Source: Casuarina equisetifolia
Lineage: Eukaryota; Streptophyta; Magnoliopsida; Fagales; Casuarinaceae
Direction of reading: 5' to 3'
Assembly (NCBI GenBank): GCA_028551475.1
Contig: CM052355.1
Location: forward strand, 4,650,001 to 4,714,000
DNA: 64,000 nucleotides
Part shown: positions 35,937 through 48,190 of the stretch, piece by piece
How the letters are laid out: each line of letters starts with the position of its first letter
Position numbering within the stretch: position 1 is the first letter of the stretch
Made by a program: the position numbers and the translations under genes
The notes under the pieces: model-generated
What the model was told of the DNA's origin: nothing
What the model saw: only the letters and a program-made list of their open reading frames with translations
The model's database searches: none

Positions 35937-37205
35937 ATGCTACCAACTGGAGCAAAGGATTCCCAACTCCGTGAGAGCAACAGCCAAAAGGTTCATCCAC
36001 AACCCATGGAAGAGACCATGAATCAAAATCCCGAAGCCGTAGAAGCCCTGATATCCAAAATTTTCACCAACATCTCCTCTCTGAAGTCAGCTTATATCCA
36101 GCTTCAAGCAGCTCATACTCCCTATGACCCTGATAAAATCCAAGCGGCAGATAAACTTGTAATTTCTGAGCTGAAGAACCTATCTGAACTCAAGCACTTC
36201 TACAGGGAGAAAAATCCCAAGCCAGCATGTGTTTCTCCACAGGACTCTCGCTTAGCTGCAGAGATCCAGGAACAACAGAGTCTGCTGAAAACCTATGAAG
36301 TTATGGTGAAGAAATTTCAGTCGGAAATTCAAAATAAAGATTCTGAGGTTTGTCAGCTGCAGCAGCAGATTGAGGAGGCAAACCAGCGGAGGGCTAAACT
36401 GGAAAAGAATCTTAGGCTTAGGGGCTTGTCAACAAAGGAATCAGAAAGTTCTGCGGATGACAATGGATTTTTCTCTGTGGATCTGACTCCCGATCTATTT
36501 AGATCTGCTGTGGAAGCTGCTTTCAAAGCCATTCATGATTTCTCTAAGCCATTAATCAACATGATGAAAGCAGCCGGGTGGGATCTTGATGCTGCAGCAA
36601 ACTCAGTTGAACCTAGTGTTGTTTATGCAAAAAGAGCTCATAAAAAATATGCGTTTGAGTCCCATATATGCCAGAGAATGTTCAGTGGGTTTCAGCAGGA
36701 AAACTTCTCGGTCAAGGTAGATGACATTGTGGACTCTAAACAGGGCTTCTTCCACCAGTACCTTGCTCTAAAGGAGATGGATCCACTGGACATGCTCGGC
36801 CAAAATCCAGATTCCATTTTTGGGAAGTTTTGCAGGAGCAAGTACCTGGTGGTGGTTCACCCGAAGATGGAAGCTTCGTTCTTTGGAAATTTGGATCAAC
36901 GGAATCATGTAATGGGAGGTGGGCATCCAAGGACTCCATTTTACCAGGCTTTTCTAAAACTGGCCAAGTCGATCTGGCTTTTGCATAGGCTGGCATATTC
37001 ATTCGAACCCAATGTCAAGGTGTTTCAGGTTAAGAGAGAGGCTGAGTTCTCGGAGGTTTATATGGAAAGTGTTGTGAAGAATTTGGTAATGGAGGAAACT
37101 GATCAAAAGCCCAAGGTTGGACTGATGGTTATGCCTGGCTTTTCAATCGGGGGCAGTGTGATTCAAAGCAGAGTTTATCTCTCGGGCATGAAGGTTGCTG
37201 AATGA
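35937..37205 (+). CDS. DUF641 protein, GIL1/IRK-interacting family
   Basis: A single-exon frame of 422 residues from the first ATG after the leader. The N-terminal block (about 33-90: EAVEALISKIF, AYIQLQAAHTPYDPDKIQAAD, ISELKNLSELKHFY) is the DUF641 signature. A coiled coil follows (about 105-163, rich in Glu, Gln and Lys). The C-terminal half (about 178-420) carries the other conserved family blocks, including MMKAAGWDLDAAANS, FCRSKYLVVVHPKMEASFFG and FYQAFLKLAKSIWLLHRLA. In Arabidopsis, relatives include GIL1, needed for light-dependent loss of negative gravitropism in hypocotyls, and IRK-interacting protein. They are thought to be scaffold proteins; no enzyme activity is known. A second in-frame ATG at codon 24 (MEETMNQ) could also serve. 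Confidence 0.9.
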   Translation: MLPTGAKDSQLRESNSQKVHPQPMEETMNQNPEAVEALISKIFTNISSLKSAYIQLQAAHTPYDPDKIQAADKLVISELKNLSELKHFYREKNPKPACVSPQDSRLAAEIQEQQSLLKTYEVMVKKFQSEIQNKDSEVCQLQQQIEEANQRRAKLEKNLRLRGLSTKESESSADDNGFFSVDLTPDLFRSAVEAAFKAIHDFSKPLINMMKAAGWDLDAAANSVEPSVVYAKRAHKKYAFESHICQRMFSGFQQENFSVKVDDIVDSKQGFFHQYLALKEMDPLDMLGQNPDSIFGKFCRSKYLVVVHPKMEASFFGNLDQRNHVMGGGHPRTPFYQAFLKLAKSIWLLHRLAYSFEPNVKVFQVKREAEFSEVYMESVVKNLVMEETDQKPKVGLMVMPGFSIGGSVIQSRVYLSGMKVAE

Positions 37206-39137
37206 CTCTACATGTCCGCGCATCTTTGTCCACGTGTATGCAGTGTGTTTCCTATATATATATATATATAAATGGTGTTCTGTATCTTATGTAACTGTAA
37301 GAACTGCTTGATAGGTTAAAAAGCTTCTTAATTTCTTGTCCAAGGTCTCTTTGTGTGCGCCTGTTGGTGCATTTTGGTCGTGTCGGCGTGCGTGTTGTCT
37401 TAGTTGCAGATATCCTATTGTATCTGCTATGGGACATTCCTGGCCTAATCGACAATTGGAAAGAAAATTGGTTGGTGTGTAGATCTCCGTTGTGTTGTCA
37501 ATAGCTCATGTCAGCTACTGGAAAGCAGCCTGATGTATGAGTTGGGAGTTTGGCTTGGTTGATTGCAGTGAGAGGTAAGCTCCCAATAGATGCAGTGGTT
37601 AGGGATGAAGTATGTCTTAAAGTAGAATTAGCAAAACTTAGTGGGCAATTAATTCTTTTTGGTTCCACCCATTTATATATTCATTCCATGATATTGTTAA
37701 TGGTAGCTTTTCTTCTGCTCATCTTTTTCTTATTGTTTCTTTTCCCTCTAAGCATAAAGATGGAGGTAACTAGAGGCTGGAAACACCTTGTCTGGACCTA
37801 GTCATGGTACTCTTTCTAAACGGCGTAGTAGAGGATATTCTTCTTAAGACGCGTTGAGTAATAGTCTGTCATCCTTGTTCAAGCTTCTTAACAAATACGG
37901 TCAAGATTTGGGAGGATTTTATCACTTTAGTTATACTCCAATTTAATAACGATGTTGAAAACAAAAAAGATAAAAATAAAAAATAAAACTTAACAGGGAT
38001 TTGTTTATGTTTCGTCGTCTTATCGGAAGAGTTAACGTTTAGGACAAATAATGACAGTAATAATAAAAGCACAAGGGGGGCCTATGGTCTCTTTGATGTG
38101 TTGAAAAGGATACCTAGCCGGACGCAACCAAAATGAGTTTCCAATAATACGTTAGGCATGATTTACTTTACTTTAAGTTTTTTTTATAATCATTGTCCTT
38201 TTTTGATTGTTTTTGCCTCAAGGTAGAGAATCTCTATGCGATATTATTCATAGCAAAACAATTCTTTATACGAAATCTGATAATTTTTCCTACAATACCT
38301 TTTTAAAATTACGATTTTGTCTATATAAAGATCTTATTAAGGCTAAAAATTGTTCAAGAGCAATGGTTGTAAAGTTAAATGACTACTTTCAAAATGTTAA
38401 GCAAGTGGTTCAATCATTCCTTAAATGTTAGTTCTAAATCTACTATATTGATATCATATGAGAATATGTTGGTTTTAATGATGATCGTTTAACTGCTTCT
38501 AAATCATATTATCATGCCAGTGGCTTTTAGTCTCTTAGTTTTCAGAGTCAAATTCTAAAGAAAGATTTTTGAGTTGGTTGTTTTCTTAGAATAATCCAGA
38601 AATTGCAGCAACGGAAAAGTGAACTTTGATTGAATCGATTGATGTCTTCTGCTGGAAGGTCACTCTTAATCCCACATGACAGATGGGGATCACCCACTTG
38701 GCATACAACTTCAGAATCAATATTGTCTAGTTTTCAGTTCACGTCTTAGTTGACCAAAAAACTTTCATCTGCAATACATCCAGCGGACACACTGGCAAAA
38801 GTTTATACAGTTAACAAATGTTAATCTAGGATTTCACTTTAAGCATCAAGGGAACCTGTTCATCTTACGTTCATGATTATCTTATCGTGTGAGAAAGTCG
38901 GACAACAAAACGTAAGAGGTGGACCATGAGTAGCGTTTCCCACGTGCTTATCCCAGGAAATGCTATTCAGGATAGGTGCGATCAAATTGTAGAGTAAGCA
39001 ACACAGGCTTGATGCTGATCCATTTACAGACAGAATGCTACTATTTTATTGGACTTTCCCTTAGTCAAGTACACCTTTATTCCTGCTTAATGCACGTAAA
39101 GAGCACGTTAAATCAAGGTGAAGCAGGTATCATCGTC
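37206..39137. other. Intergenic region between DUF641 and PMEI-like genes
   Basis: It contains the 3' UTR of the DUF641 gene, with a (TA)n repeat at 37253-37271, then AT-rich DNA without a recognisable gene. A CACGTG G-box core lies at 38941-38946 in the upstream region of the PMEI-like gene. Confidence 0.45.
37253..37271. repeat. (TA)n microsatellite in the DUF641 3' flank
   Basis: About nine TA units lie some 50 bp after the stop codon, probably in the 3' UTR. Confidence 0.85.
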
Positions 39138-39145
39138 TATATAAG
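39138..39145 (+). promoter_or_regulatory. TATA box of the PMEI-like gene
   Basis: TATATAAG lies 67 bp upstream of the chosen ATG. Transcription would begin at about 39168-39172, downstream of the in-frame ATG at 39157, which is therefore rejected as the start. Confidence 0.7.
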
Positions 39146-39204
39146 ATCCTCATTCCATGCCATTTCCTCAACTATCAACTATCGACTATCAAATATCAAC
39201 CAAA

Positions 39205-39822
39205 ATGGCTCAACATCGCCTGTCTTCGCTACCCATCCTTTTCTCTCTCTTGTTCATCGCAGGTACGGCTGAAGCAGCCTTAGCCGGACGTTCGGGATCA
39301 AAGGCCTCCATCGCGAACTCATGTCGCACCACCCACTTTCCCTCTGTTTGTGTACAGTACCTGTCTGGGTATGCCAACGCGGCACAGAGTCCAGAAGAAC
39401 TGGCTCAGATAGCCTTGGCCGTGAGCCTGTACCGGGCCTGGCACACGAGGGCATACATTAAGGAAGTGGCCAAGGGGCTTGAAGCGAGGCAGGACAAGGA
39501 TTGCCAACCCGTAAAAGATTGCTTGGCACAAATCGATGACAGTGTACACCAACTTGGCCATTCCCTCGGAGAGCTACGCGGCTTGAGGCAAAAACCTGCC
39601 GGAGATGACTTCCTTTGGCATTTAAGTAACGTTGATACATGGGTTAGTGCTGCCCTGACAGATGCTACCTCTTGTCTGGAAGGGTTGCCCGGTCCTTACA
39701 CTGGTAAGCTGAAGGCCACACTCAAGGAAAAGGTCTTGAATGTGGCGCAGGTCACTAGCAATGCGCTAACCTTGTTTCATACCTATGCTGCAAAGTATAG
39801 AGCCGCCAGTGCAAAGCCTTAA
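39205..39822 (+). CDS. Secreted pectin methylesterase/invertase inhibitor-like protein (PMEI)
   Basis: A single exon of 205 residues. Residues 1-24 are a typical signal peptide (hydrophobic LPILFSLLFIAG, then TAEA before the likely cut). The mature part is a four-helix PMEI domain: paired cysteines C40 and C49 in the N-terminal hairpin, then C100, C106 and C157, with the family blocks DCLAQIDDSVHQL and VSAALTDATSC. In the family, two disulfides pair the first two cysteines and two of the later ones. Such proteins bind pectin methylesterases (or acid invertases) in the cell wall 1:1 and block them; this one is closest in style to the '21 kDa protein' group. Sequence alone does not say which enzyme is inhibited. 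The start is set by the TATA box at 39138; an in-frame upstream ATG at 39157 would put hydrophilic residues before the signal peptide. Confidence 0.93.
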   Translation: MAQHRLSSLPILFSLLFIAGTAEAALAGRSGSKASIANSCRTTHFPSVCVQYLSGYANAAQSPEELAQIALAVSLYRAWHTRAYIKEVAKGLEARQDKDCQPVKDCLAQIDDSVHQLGHSLGELRGLRQKPAGDDFLWHLSNVDTWVSAALTDATSCLEGLPGPYTGKLKATLKEKVLNVAQVTSNALTLFHTYAAKYRAASAKP

Positions 39823-41020
39823 GGACTTTTTCAGATGTGTGATAGGAATCTTGTTTTTGTGTTGCGTTTACCTCGTTTCTGTAATATGGGTCTGAATATG
39901 TCAATCAAAGTATGTGAATATCTAGTTTTGTTTGTCATATACTAATGTACTACTAAAACTTCAGTGATCTAATGAATAAATTCTTAGCAATCAAGATCAA
40001 GAAAATTAGTATATGTTCCATCCGTTGGCCCTCAAGTTCATACTTCAAAAGCCATAGTTGCTGTTTTCAGTTCAAAACGCTTTGCATTACCCGGTTCTTT
40101 CGAAGAGTTTGCTTAAGTTCGCAGCTCTTGAACGAAGGCTGTTCCGACGGCAGATTTTACTGGTCATTATCTTCTCTGCACATGTCGCGCTGATTCCAAA
40201 ACTAATCCAACAACCCCAAGCAATGCTTTAGACTGGAGACTTTGGGGGTTAGACAAACTACCATTACGCCAGCATTCCTGTAACCAGCTTTGCAAACAAC
40301 AGTACAATAATGACGGATATTCAAATTCAAGCTTGCGTCAAAGATCACAACTTCTTCTGTTGGGAACCATGCCTAGTCTCATTTTACGATTTCATGCTTC
40401 AATAGTTAATAAATTTTAGTGGTTCATGATTTGTCGAGAAATCAATCTTGCTTCATAAGTTACAATACAAATTCTCTAATTTTTGTTAAAAGGAAACTTT
40501 CTTTATTTTCACTAGTACATATAATAGACTATTTCAAAACCAATTAATAATTGGGGGATACCTCACCAAATATAAAGCAAATAGTTCATCCTCACTCAAC
40601 TAATATAAGACACTCACATTTTTAACATTTTCTCTTACACGTAGGATGACACAAAATACTGTACGCAAATAAATAAAAACTCAACTCTAAGATTTGCATG
40701 AGAAAGGACAAAGTAGAGGCCATTTTTTAGACTTTAATATCAAATAAGCATCCATCTTAAAATTAATTGAGAATAAATAGAGATATTCTATCAAATATAA
40801 AAATTAAGGGTCTATTTTCATGCATCTAATGTGAGACACATAAAACTGCACTTTAAGTTCATAGGAAAACAACTCGGGTGGATCATGAATAGCAAACATT
40901 TCAGGGGGCAATAAGCAATATGAAAAGTGAGTTTGAGAAATCAACGGTGGACAAAAAGCGAGTGGCGTTTTGGAGAATATCTGGAAAGGAGATCCGTTTT
41001 CTGCTCCACGACCCGACGCC
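39823..41020. other. Intergenic region between PMEI-like gene and SEX4
   Basis: AT-rich DNA, about 1.2 kb. It contains the PMEI-like 3' UTR and the SEX4 promoter, with no recognisable gene or repeat. Confidence 0.45.
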
Positions 41021-41021
41021 T

Positions 41022-41033
41022 ATATATATAATG
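41022..41033 (+). promoter_or_regulatory. Probable TATA box of SEX4
   Basis: A TATATATATAAT stretch lies about 90-100 bp upstream of the SEX4 ATG (41121), the right distance for a start site near 41055 and a leader of about 65 bases. Confidence 0.55.
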
Positions 41034-41120
41034 AAGCTCGGAGTGAGAAAATATCGATTCGAAAAAGTCCAAGACACTCCGCGCCACTGAAGATCTTACT
41101 CCATACCTCCCGGATCGGAA

Positions 41121-44100
41121 ATGAACTGTCTTCAGAATCTTCCAAGGTCCGATTCATAGCTTTTTGACTGATAGATTGATTATGGTAAGATCGCTGTAAC
41201 ATTCTTTTTTCAGTTTCAGATCCTCTTCGCTGCACTTGCACGGCTTCAAGTGCCATCACAGAAAGCCTCCCTCCACCGTCAGCATACTGGTACGCGCTTC
41301 TTTTATAGTCTTTGTGTGTTACATGGATATATGTGCGTGCTTGTGTATTTATGCACGTCGTTATGTAATTTGACGATATTTGGCATTTCATGCAGAGAGT
41401 GATGAGTAGTGCTGGTCCTCTCCGAAGTATGGCGGTGCAGGTAACTTCAGAAAGAGAAGCATCGGATTTTTTTTTTGTAGTATTTGGTTTCCATTTTAGT
41501 TAAATTAGATTTATTGCCTGCACTTCCACACTTTTTTGTTTTTGTTGGTTTGGGATTTAGTTGATGTTGTTCAAACTGGTATTTGGCTGGTGTATTTTAT
41601 TGTTAAACATATTTGTAGATATGTTTTCACGCGATTACCGTGTTGTACAATTTTTATGTACTATTTGTTCTTGGGTTTTGCTTTTATATATGGAGAAAGA
41701 GTAATCATGTAAAACTGTATCTCTATTTCTTATTGTCCTCTACAATCCATTTAAAATTCTGCTTGGTGGAGACAGATTTTGATGTTTCTAAAGAGTGAAG
41801 AGGCTTTTTGGTTGGTTGATACTTAGTCACTGTATGTAGTGAATCTCCAAAGGGGTGCATGTTAGGGCCTTATGGAGTAAGGCATGGCAAAGCCATTCAA
41901 ACTGATGTCTACTTTGAGACTTCAACCAACGAAGGATCTGACTGGCTATGCCATCGTTCATTTTCTTGCTCGATGTAACTTTGGATATAGATCACATGCA
42001 GCAGGAAGGGTAGGCGTGTTTACAGTTTGTGTTGTTTTCTTGGTTAGATGGAAGAACGTGACGGTTGGTTTTCTGGGAATTAGCTAGAAGTTAGAATGTG
42101 AGGATATGTTTCACTGATGGAATTTCTAGCAGTGGCAGCCTCCTTTCTGTCCAAGATTCGTTGGCTATAAGTTGCCTTTTTACTTTCTATCTTATGCATT
42201 TTGAAGAATGAACAAGTGAAGAAATGGAAATGAAGTTTTGGACTGAAGAATTAGTCTTGGGGGATGAACGGAGATTAATGTATCAAATTAGCTATCCTTC
42301 ACTGCAATTTGTTAGGGTCATATTGACTTATGCAAGAAAAGTGCTAAAAATTGAGTAACAGACATGAGTTGATGGTGCTGAGCTTCAATTGTACCAGCTA
42401 GTTGTTATGAGTATGTGAATGTGGTTGTTAAGACCATAATTTTTCTTTTTTAAGTTTGAAGTGCATTCATCTCTAGGATTTCCTTTTACCATTCTGCTTG
42501 ATTGCTTTCAAGCAGCTCATAATGAAGAATCCTGACATCTGTCTTTATAGGCAATTTCAGGTCCCGCATCTAGTGGTGCCAATGTAGAGGAGGAAAAATC
42601 AGAGAATTATAGTAGCAACATGACAGAAGCTATGGGTGCTGGTAAGTTTGGTGATGCAATGCTCCTAATTTTTGCATGAGGAAGCATAGAACAAACTTGG
42701 CTTACGTTTATGTCTTATGTGTTCAATGCTGCTTACTGATTTGTATACCTTGGAATTTTGGGCTAGAATATTTTCAAAAATGTTTATGCGAATTGGATTC
42801 AATTTTTGTGATGAATAGAATTATGCTTATAGTGTTGTAACCCATCAAGTTAATCTAGGTGTATTATCTTTGTGGATAGCCTACATATTGAGCTTACCTT
42901 GGAATTCCTCCTGTGATTTCTTCTCCACTTAGCTTTGTTTTCTTTGCTCGGCATATTAGTTTGAATTAGTCATTCCTTTCTAACATTGTGGTGGTACAGT
43001 CTTGACCTATAGGCATGAACTTGGAATGAACTACAACTTCATTCGTCCAGACTTGATTGTGGGATCGTGCCTACAGGTGAGCCTATTTTTTAGACTTAAT
43101 GCTTGCAAATAGTTTCTGTCCCCAATCATATGTTGACATGATTGTCACCCTCTTCCTCTGCTGATCGCCAGAGTCCTGAAGATGTTGACAAGCTTCGTAG
43201 TATTGGAGTGAAAACCATATTTTGCTTGCAGCAAGACCCTGACTTGGAGTATCCAACACGAGTTTCTTGTTGTAATCCCATGGGAGCTTATGGTTCTTTT
43301 ATGATTTTCTTTTTATATGGAATAGTAATTCTAAATGCACTAGTTTTAGCGTTTGAGAGGGCTACTAATAAGTTCAATTGAAAAAGAAAACATTGAATTT
43401 CTTCACTAGTCTGTCCAGATATTTTGGAGTCGACATCCATGCTATACGAGAATATGCTAAGACATTTGGTGACATTCAACACTTGCGTGCAGAGATAAGG
43501 TTAGTTGCGGCGAGATATGGTTATAAGCATCAAAAGGGATAAGATTTGTGCTGAGATTTTAGATTCCTATACTGAAAGATGCTTACTTTGTAAGCATTAC
43601 TGAAAAATCAAAGTAGATGCTGGTTTGACTTCTTTCTATATCTCAACCTGTTTTATCAATGGCATATTGTGTGTTTCAATCTTATATTTCAGTTTATGTA
43701 AACTCAAACTGTGTAAACCCCAACACCCGTGCGCCGTGGCGCCCATGCCCCCAGCCCCCCACCAAAAAAAAAAAAAATTGTTATCCCGCCATTTATTTTA
43801 TTGGTTGGCAGCTTGAGAATATAATTGAAGAGCATCAAGCTGGCTGTTGTTTGGAATTTCTCGTATTAAGATGCATTTTTCTGACATAAAATTTATGTTT
43901 AGTTGTTTTATGTGTCTGCTTGGTGTTCCATTCACTTTATGGAAGAACATGGAAGATGATAAACGATAATAGACAAAGTTCTCTCTATTTATGTAGTTTC
44001 TGCACACCAGAATTCACAATTTTGTCTTCACTTCGTGTTTCATTTGGGTGTGTGGCAACTTATTGATTTTTAAGTGTTATATTTATATATTGTGTGTTTG

Positions 44101-47100
44101 CATGAGAGCAGATATGTAGTGCATTCTCTACTTTGTTGGTTAGCATAATGTTTATTGCAACAGGGACTTTGATGCATTTGATTTGCGGTTACGGCTTCCA
44201 GCTGTGGTTAGCAAATTATGCAGGGCCATAAATCGAAATGGAGGTGTAACATATATACATTGCACTGCTGGAATGGGAAGAGCTCCTGCAGTTGCAGTAT
44301 GTCTAACAGTTGCATTCCTGAAATATGATTTCATTCTGGTTAATCTTTCTTCATTAGCTATAACGTCTGTCATATTCTGGAAAGGTTTTGGACTTAAGGG
44401 GAGCCTTTATTTTTAAATTTTGGATGCCTGTAATTACACTCATAAAGTGATGTCCATTTATCTCTTTCACTTTCGCCCATGCTTGTCGAGAGATTTATTT
44501 TTCATTGCCGGAGTACCATTTTTGAATTTCAGTTGGCATACATGTTCTGGGTTCAGGGCTACCAATTAAGTGAAGCTCACAAGTTGCTCCTGGTAAATAC
44601 TGCTTTGTTTAATATATTTTAGAATTTGTCGTGAATGTTCTTGTTAGAGAATTTTTTGCATACTAATATTTTATTCTATTAAGAACATGATAAAAACAAC
44701 TTAGAAGTTAGGTGTTGGACTTCTGAGGGTGTCACAAGGTTTAGATAACCAAATTCAATGACTTTTGAGTGGATGAAGTCTGTTATTAATTGATGTCCAC
44801 TAACTTCATCGATTATATACAACTGAGTTTGCATGTCTCGTGTGTCCTGTATATGAAGATATAATGACCATAAGGGCTGCCTTTATGTTACTATTACATG
44901 GAAGGTGGAATCTTCTAGTTTCCTATTATGCAAGTGATGGGATTTTGGTAGCTTCCCTACTGAGACATCAGTGAAATTCCCAACTACTTCAACAGCATTT
45001 TCCAATTGATTAGTTGTGCTGTGATATTAAATTTTCTAGGTATTAGTGTATTTTATAATTTAAGGAAAGAAGCACATTTACTTTCCAATTATGAGCTGAT
45101 AATCGCAATTAAGTTACCAGGTGTATTGTATTCTGATGTTTATAACTGTTGAACTGAAATAGTAAATAGGGCCAAACAATGTACTGTTATGTCAGATCTT
45201 CTGATATTTAGGACATCTAATTGACTCTTGCTTGCAGAGTAAGCGCTCATGCTGCCCAAAAGTGGATGCAATAAGGGGTGCAACTGCTGATATTGTGAGT
45301 CTCTTTTCCTTTGTCATATATTATTGTAGTTTCTGGCTTATTACATATCTGTACTTTTGGACTTGCTATCATCCATCCATCTTGAACAGTTCATGCATGA
45401 TGATTTAGAAAAAGCTTGAAGTTGAATGCTCACTAAAGGAACGCAAACCATAAAATATATTCTGTATTATGTGTTGTCAAAAAATATAATTTGGTGCATT
45501 AAGTGTTAAACCTACCTTGTATTCCAAAAATCACTGATAACACTTGTAACAGATTAAATCTCTTTTTTCATGAACTTAACATTTAAAATTAGTTTTTTTT
45601 TTTTTTAATAAAAGTAAGTAAAGCATCCCTGTGGAGACAAAACAGTCATTAGTCACCAACTGCTGCTTCCTTGAAGGTTCCTTTGTTTTTTCACTTCTGC
45701 ACTTCGTTACTTTTTCCATCTTGTTGATCTGTTGTGCTTCTTAATTAGGAATTTGGGACAAGATGTTGCTGCTTTCCTCTTCTTTTTTTAACCTTCCGCA
45801 ATACTGGCTTTCAGTTCCAAACATATCAAGTGAAAATCCTGATTATCATTCCTGTCTTTGGTGTGACAACTAGTTTTCTCTTTTTTATTTTAGTTCACAT
45901 TTAGAATTTTGACAAGAGACTGAACATCAGTGTAGGTACGAAGCTTTAGTTGTTCTATACAACATTAGTTCTAGTCACTGATTAAGTACTTATGGAAGTA
46001 ACCTAGATATTAGGAGTGAAAGCTTGGTTGTCTGTATTTCAGTAACACTTTTCTTTGAAAAGTAATTTTTATTATATTATAGTTTGTTCTTTTATCTTTA
46101 ATTACCTGCTTATTCGTGATAAATATTTTACTAAAGCTTACAGGCCTCAAAAAGAAGCTTGTGACTTTGACATGGGGAGATCATAACTGCTCAATGGTGG
46201 AAATTGCTGGTCTTGATATTGGATGGGGTCAGGTATTGATCATCTACAAACAAAATCAGCTTTTTGACCTTAACAATTCTCTTGATGCTTTATTAGCATT
46301 CAAAATAAGTGTGTAGTTGGTGGCCCTGTAAATATGGAAGATTAGGATATATATTGAGTCGTCATTGCTTGCACTTGGGTGTCACTGTTTTTAAGAACAT
46401 AAATAGCCATTTGGGTTCGTTACAACTGTGCATTTTTTGGACGCTAGTTGGAAGAATGGCTTGAGCTGATGTAGGGGGGAACTTTTAAGAAGTTAGTAAG
46501 TGGGTGTAAGATAAAATTGAATGCTACTCCGACATGTATATCAGATGGTTAGGAAACATTTGTTCTTCATATTCAGGCAACTTGTAAAGCTGCGCTGTTA
46601 TTAAGATGAGACATTGTAATGTTCTTTTCTCTAGCCAATAGGAAAGATGGATGGAGAAAGATTTTTCAAGAAGTCCTCAAGGTGTGCACTGGCTTATGAT
46701 TTCATCCTTTGTGTTCTATCACGGGAATAATCTACCAAAATCATGTTAAAAGTTGTAGGATTGTGATCATATGCTTGGTTTTTTGCTTGATAACTTCTGC
46801 AGAGACTACCTTTAAAATTTGACGAAGAGCGGGGCTTGTGGGTCCTGAGCAGGGAATTGCCAGTAAGTGTGGTTAATTGTCCATCTTGTTTTTTATTCTC
46901 AGAATGGTAGAAATTTCAAGTGCTTATCTTTACATGTTTGCCTTCTTGATTCAAATTTATCACTGTCAACAATTGTTGTGTGTCTAGTCATTGAAAACTT
47001 TATCGCCTTTTAATTAAGTTTCTTATTAAGTATTTGTGATTATTTGATAATCCACATGTTTAAATCCAAGAATTAAGAACTATGAAAATGATTTTGTAAT

Positions 47101-48190
47101 GATATTTAGAAGTTATGCTTGAGAAAAGCATGTAGAATCACACTTGTATTGCACCAGTTGAGCTCCTTAACTCCAGGTTCTGTATGTCACAGATTATATG
47201 CTTCATAATGCTACCAGGCTGTCCTTTCGAGAAAATTGTTTAACGATATCTAATTGCTAAAAAACGTATATTTTTATCATGGAAGCAAAATAACTCGGAT
47301 TTGCTGCTTGGTTTTGTGTGGAAACAAATTTCTCAATTGATGGTAGGCTTTGTTTGATATGCATTTTGAAGACGTCACAAACTCATTTCTCGTACTCTGG
47401 AAAGGACCTCTGCTGCTCTCGATATAAAATGTTGCCATGCACTGACCAGTTTTATCAATTGAAGTTCACCTCACCCATCTTTTTAACAGGAAGGAAGCTA
47501 CGAGTACAAGTACATTGTTGATGGTGAATGGATGTGCAATAATTACGAGCTTGTAACCTCTGACAACAAAGACGGTCATGTCAACAATTATGTTCAGGTA
47601 AGGCTCTGATACGTAGCATCTTAACTTAATTTAATTCATAAAAAGAGACAGTTATCTGGTCTAGGAGGCGGAAAAAAAAGAGTCTATTTATACACCACTG
47701 GCCCATGAGATCTTCATGTTCACTATTTCTGGTTTCTGATGTGCTTGCCTTCTTTGGATTGCTTGGACTTATTTCCATCGAAGAGGTTCATTTGGTTCCT
47801 AATGATCGATTCCTTCTTTGGTCATAAGCATTTTCTTTCAAATCTCTAGCTCAAAATGAAAAAAAATAAAATAAAATGAAGTGGTCGACGTATTATTGTG
47901 TTGGGTAGTCCGCGTTCACTAGGACTTAAAATGGGCACCTAGCATCCGTGATCAACTATGCTTTATTTGTAAATCCATCCATGACATTTTATTAGTCATG
48001 AGATACTGTATAGTGCTTCTCGACGTTAATGCTCTCGTTTTCTCTTCTCCTTTAGGTACTCGATGATAATGCAGAAGGTCTTCGGGCAAACCTGTGGAAG
48101 AGGTTGACTAGTGATGATACTGGTCTTACCAAAGATGAACGACTGAAGATAAGACAGTTTCTTCAAGCTTTTCCTGATGACGAGCAGTAA
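41121..48190 (+). CDS. SEX4: Phosphoglucan phosphatase SEX4 (DSP4), plastid
   Basis: Fourteen exons: 41121-41146, 41220-41289, 41396-41440, 42551-42641, 43000-43076, 43172-43248, 43419-43499, 44164-44296, 44533-44592, 45238-45294, 46137-46232, 46803-46862, 47490-47597 and 48056-48190. They join to 1116 nt, 371 residues, close to the Arabidopsis enzyme. SEX4 removes phosphate from C6 (and C3) glucosyl groups of starch at the granule surface, allowing amylases to act; loss causes starch excess. Domains in order are a transit peptide (about 1-55), a dual-specificity phosphatase domain (about 75-245) with active site HCTAGMGR (nucleophile C189, arginine R195) and general-acid region DFDAFD (157-162), a CBM48 carbohydrate-binding domain (about 248-325, with GWGQ and [11 protein letters not shown]), and a C-terminal helix packing on the phosphatase. 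Two acceptors 6 nt apart (ending 41213 and 41219) make exon 2 variable by two residues without a frame change. Confidence 0.96.

Noticed and set aside
39157..39204. Upstream in-frame ATG of the PMEI-like gene
   Set aside because: It lies only about 12 bp after the TATA box, before the likely transcription start, and would bury the signal peptide behind hydrophilic residues.
46636..46679. Extra SEX4 exon starting after CTCTAG at 46635
   Set aside because: It would insert residues between GWGQ and RLPLKF, where the CBM48 domain is continuous; direct joining of 46232 to 46803 keeps frame and motif.
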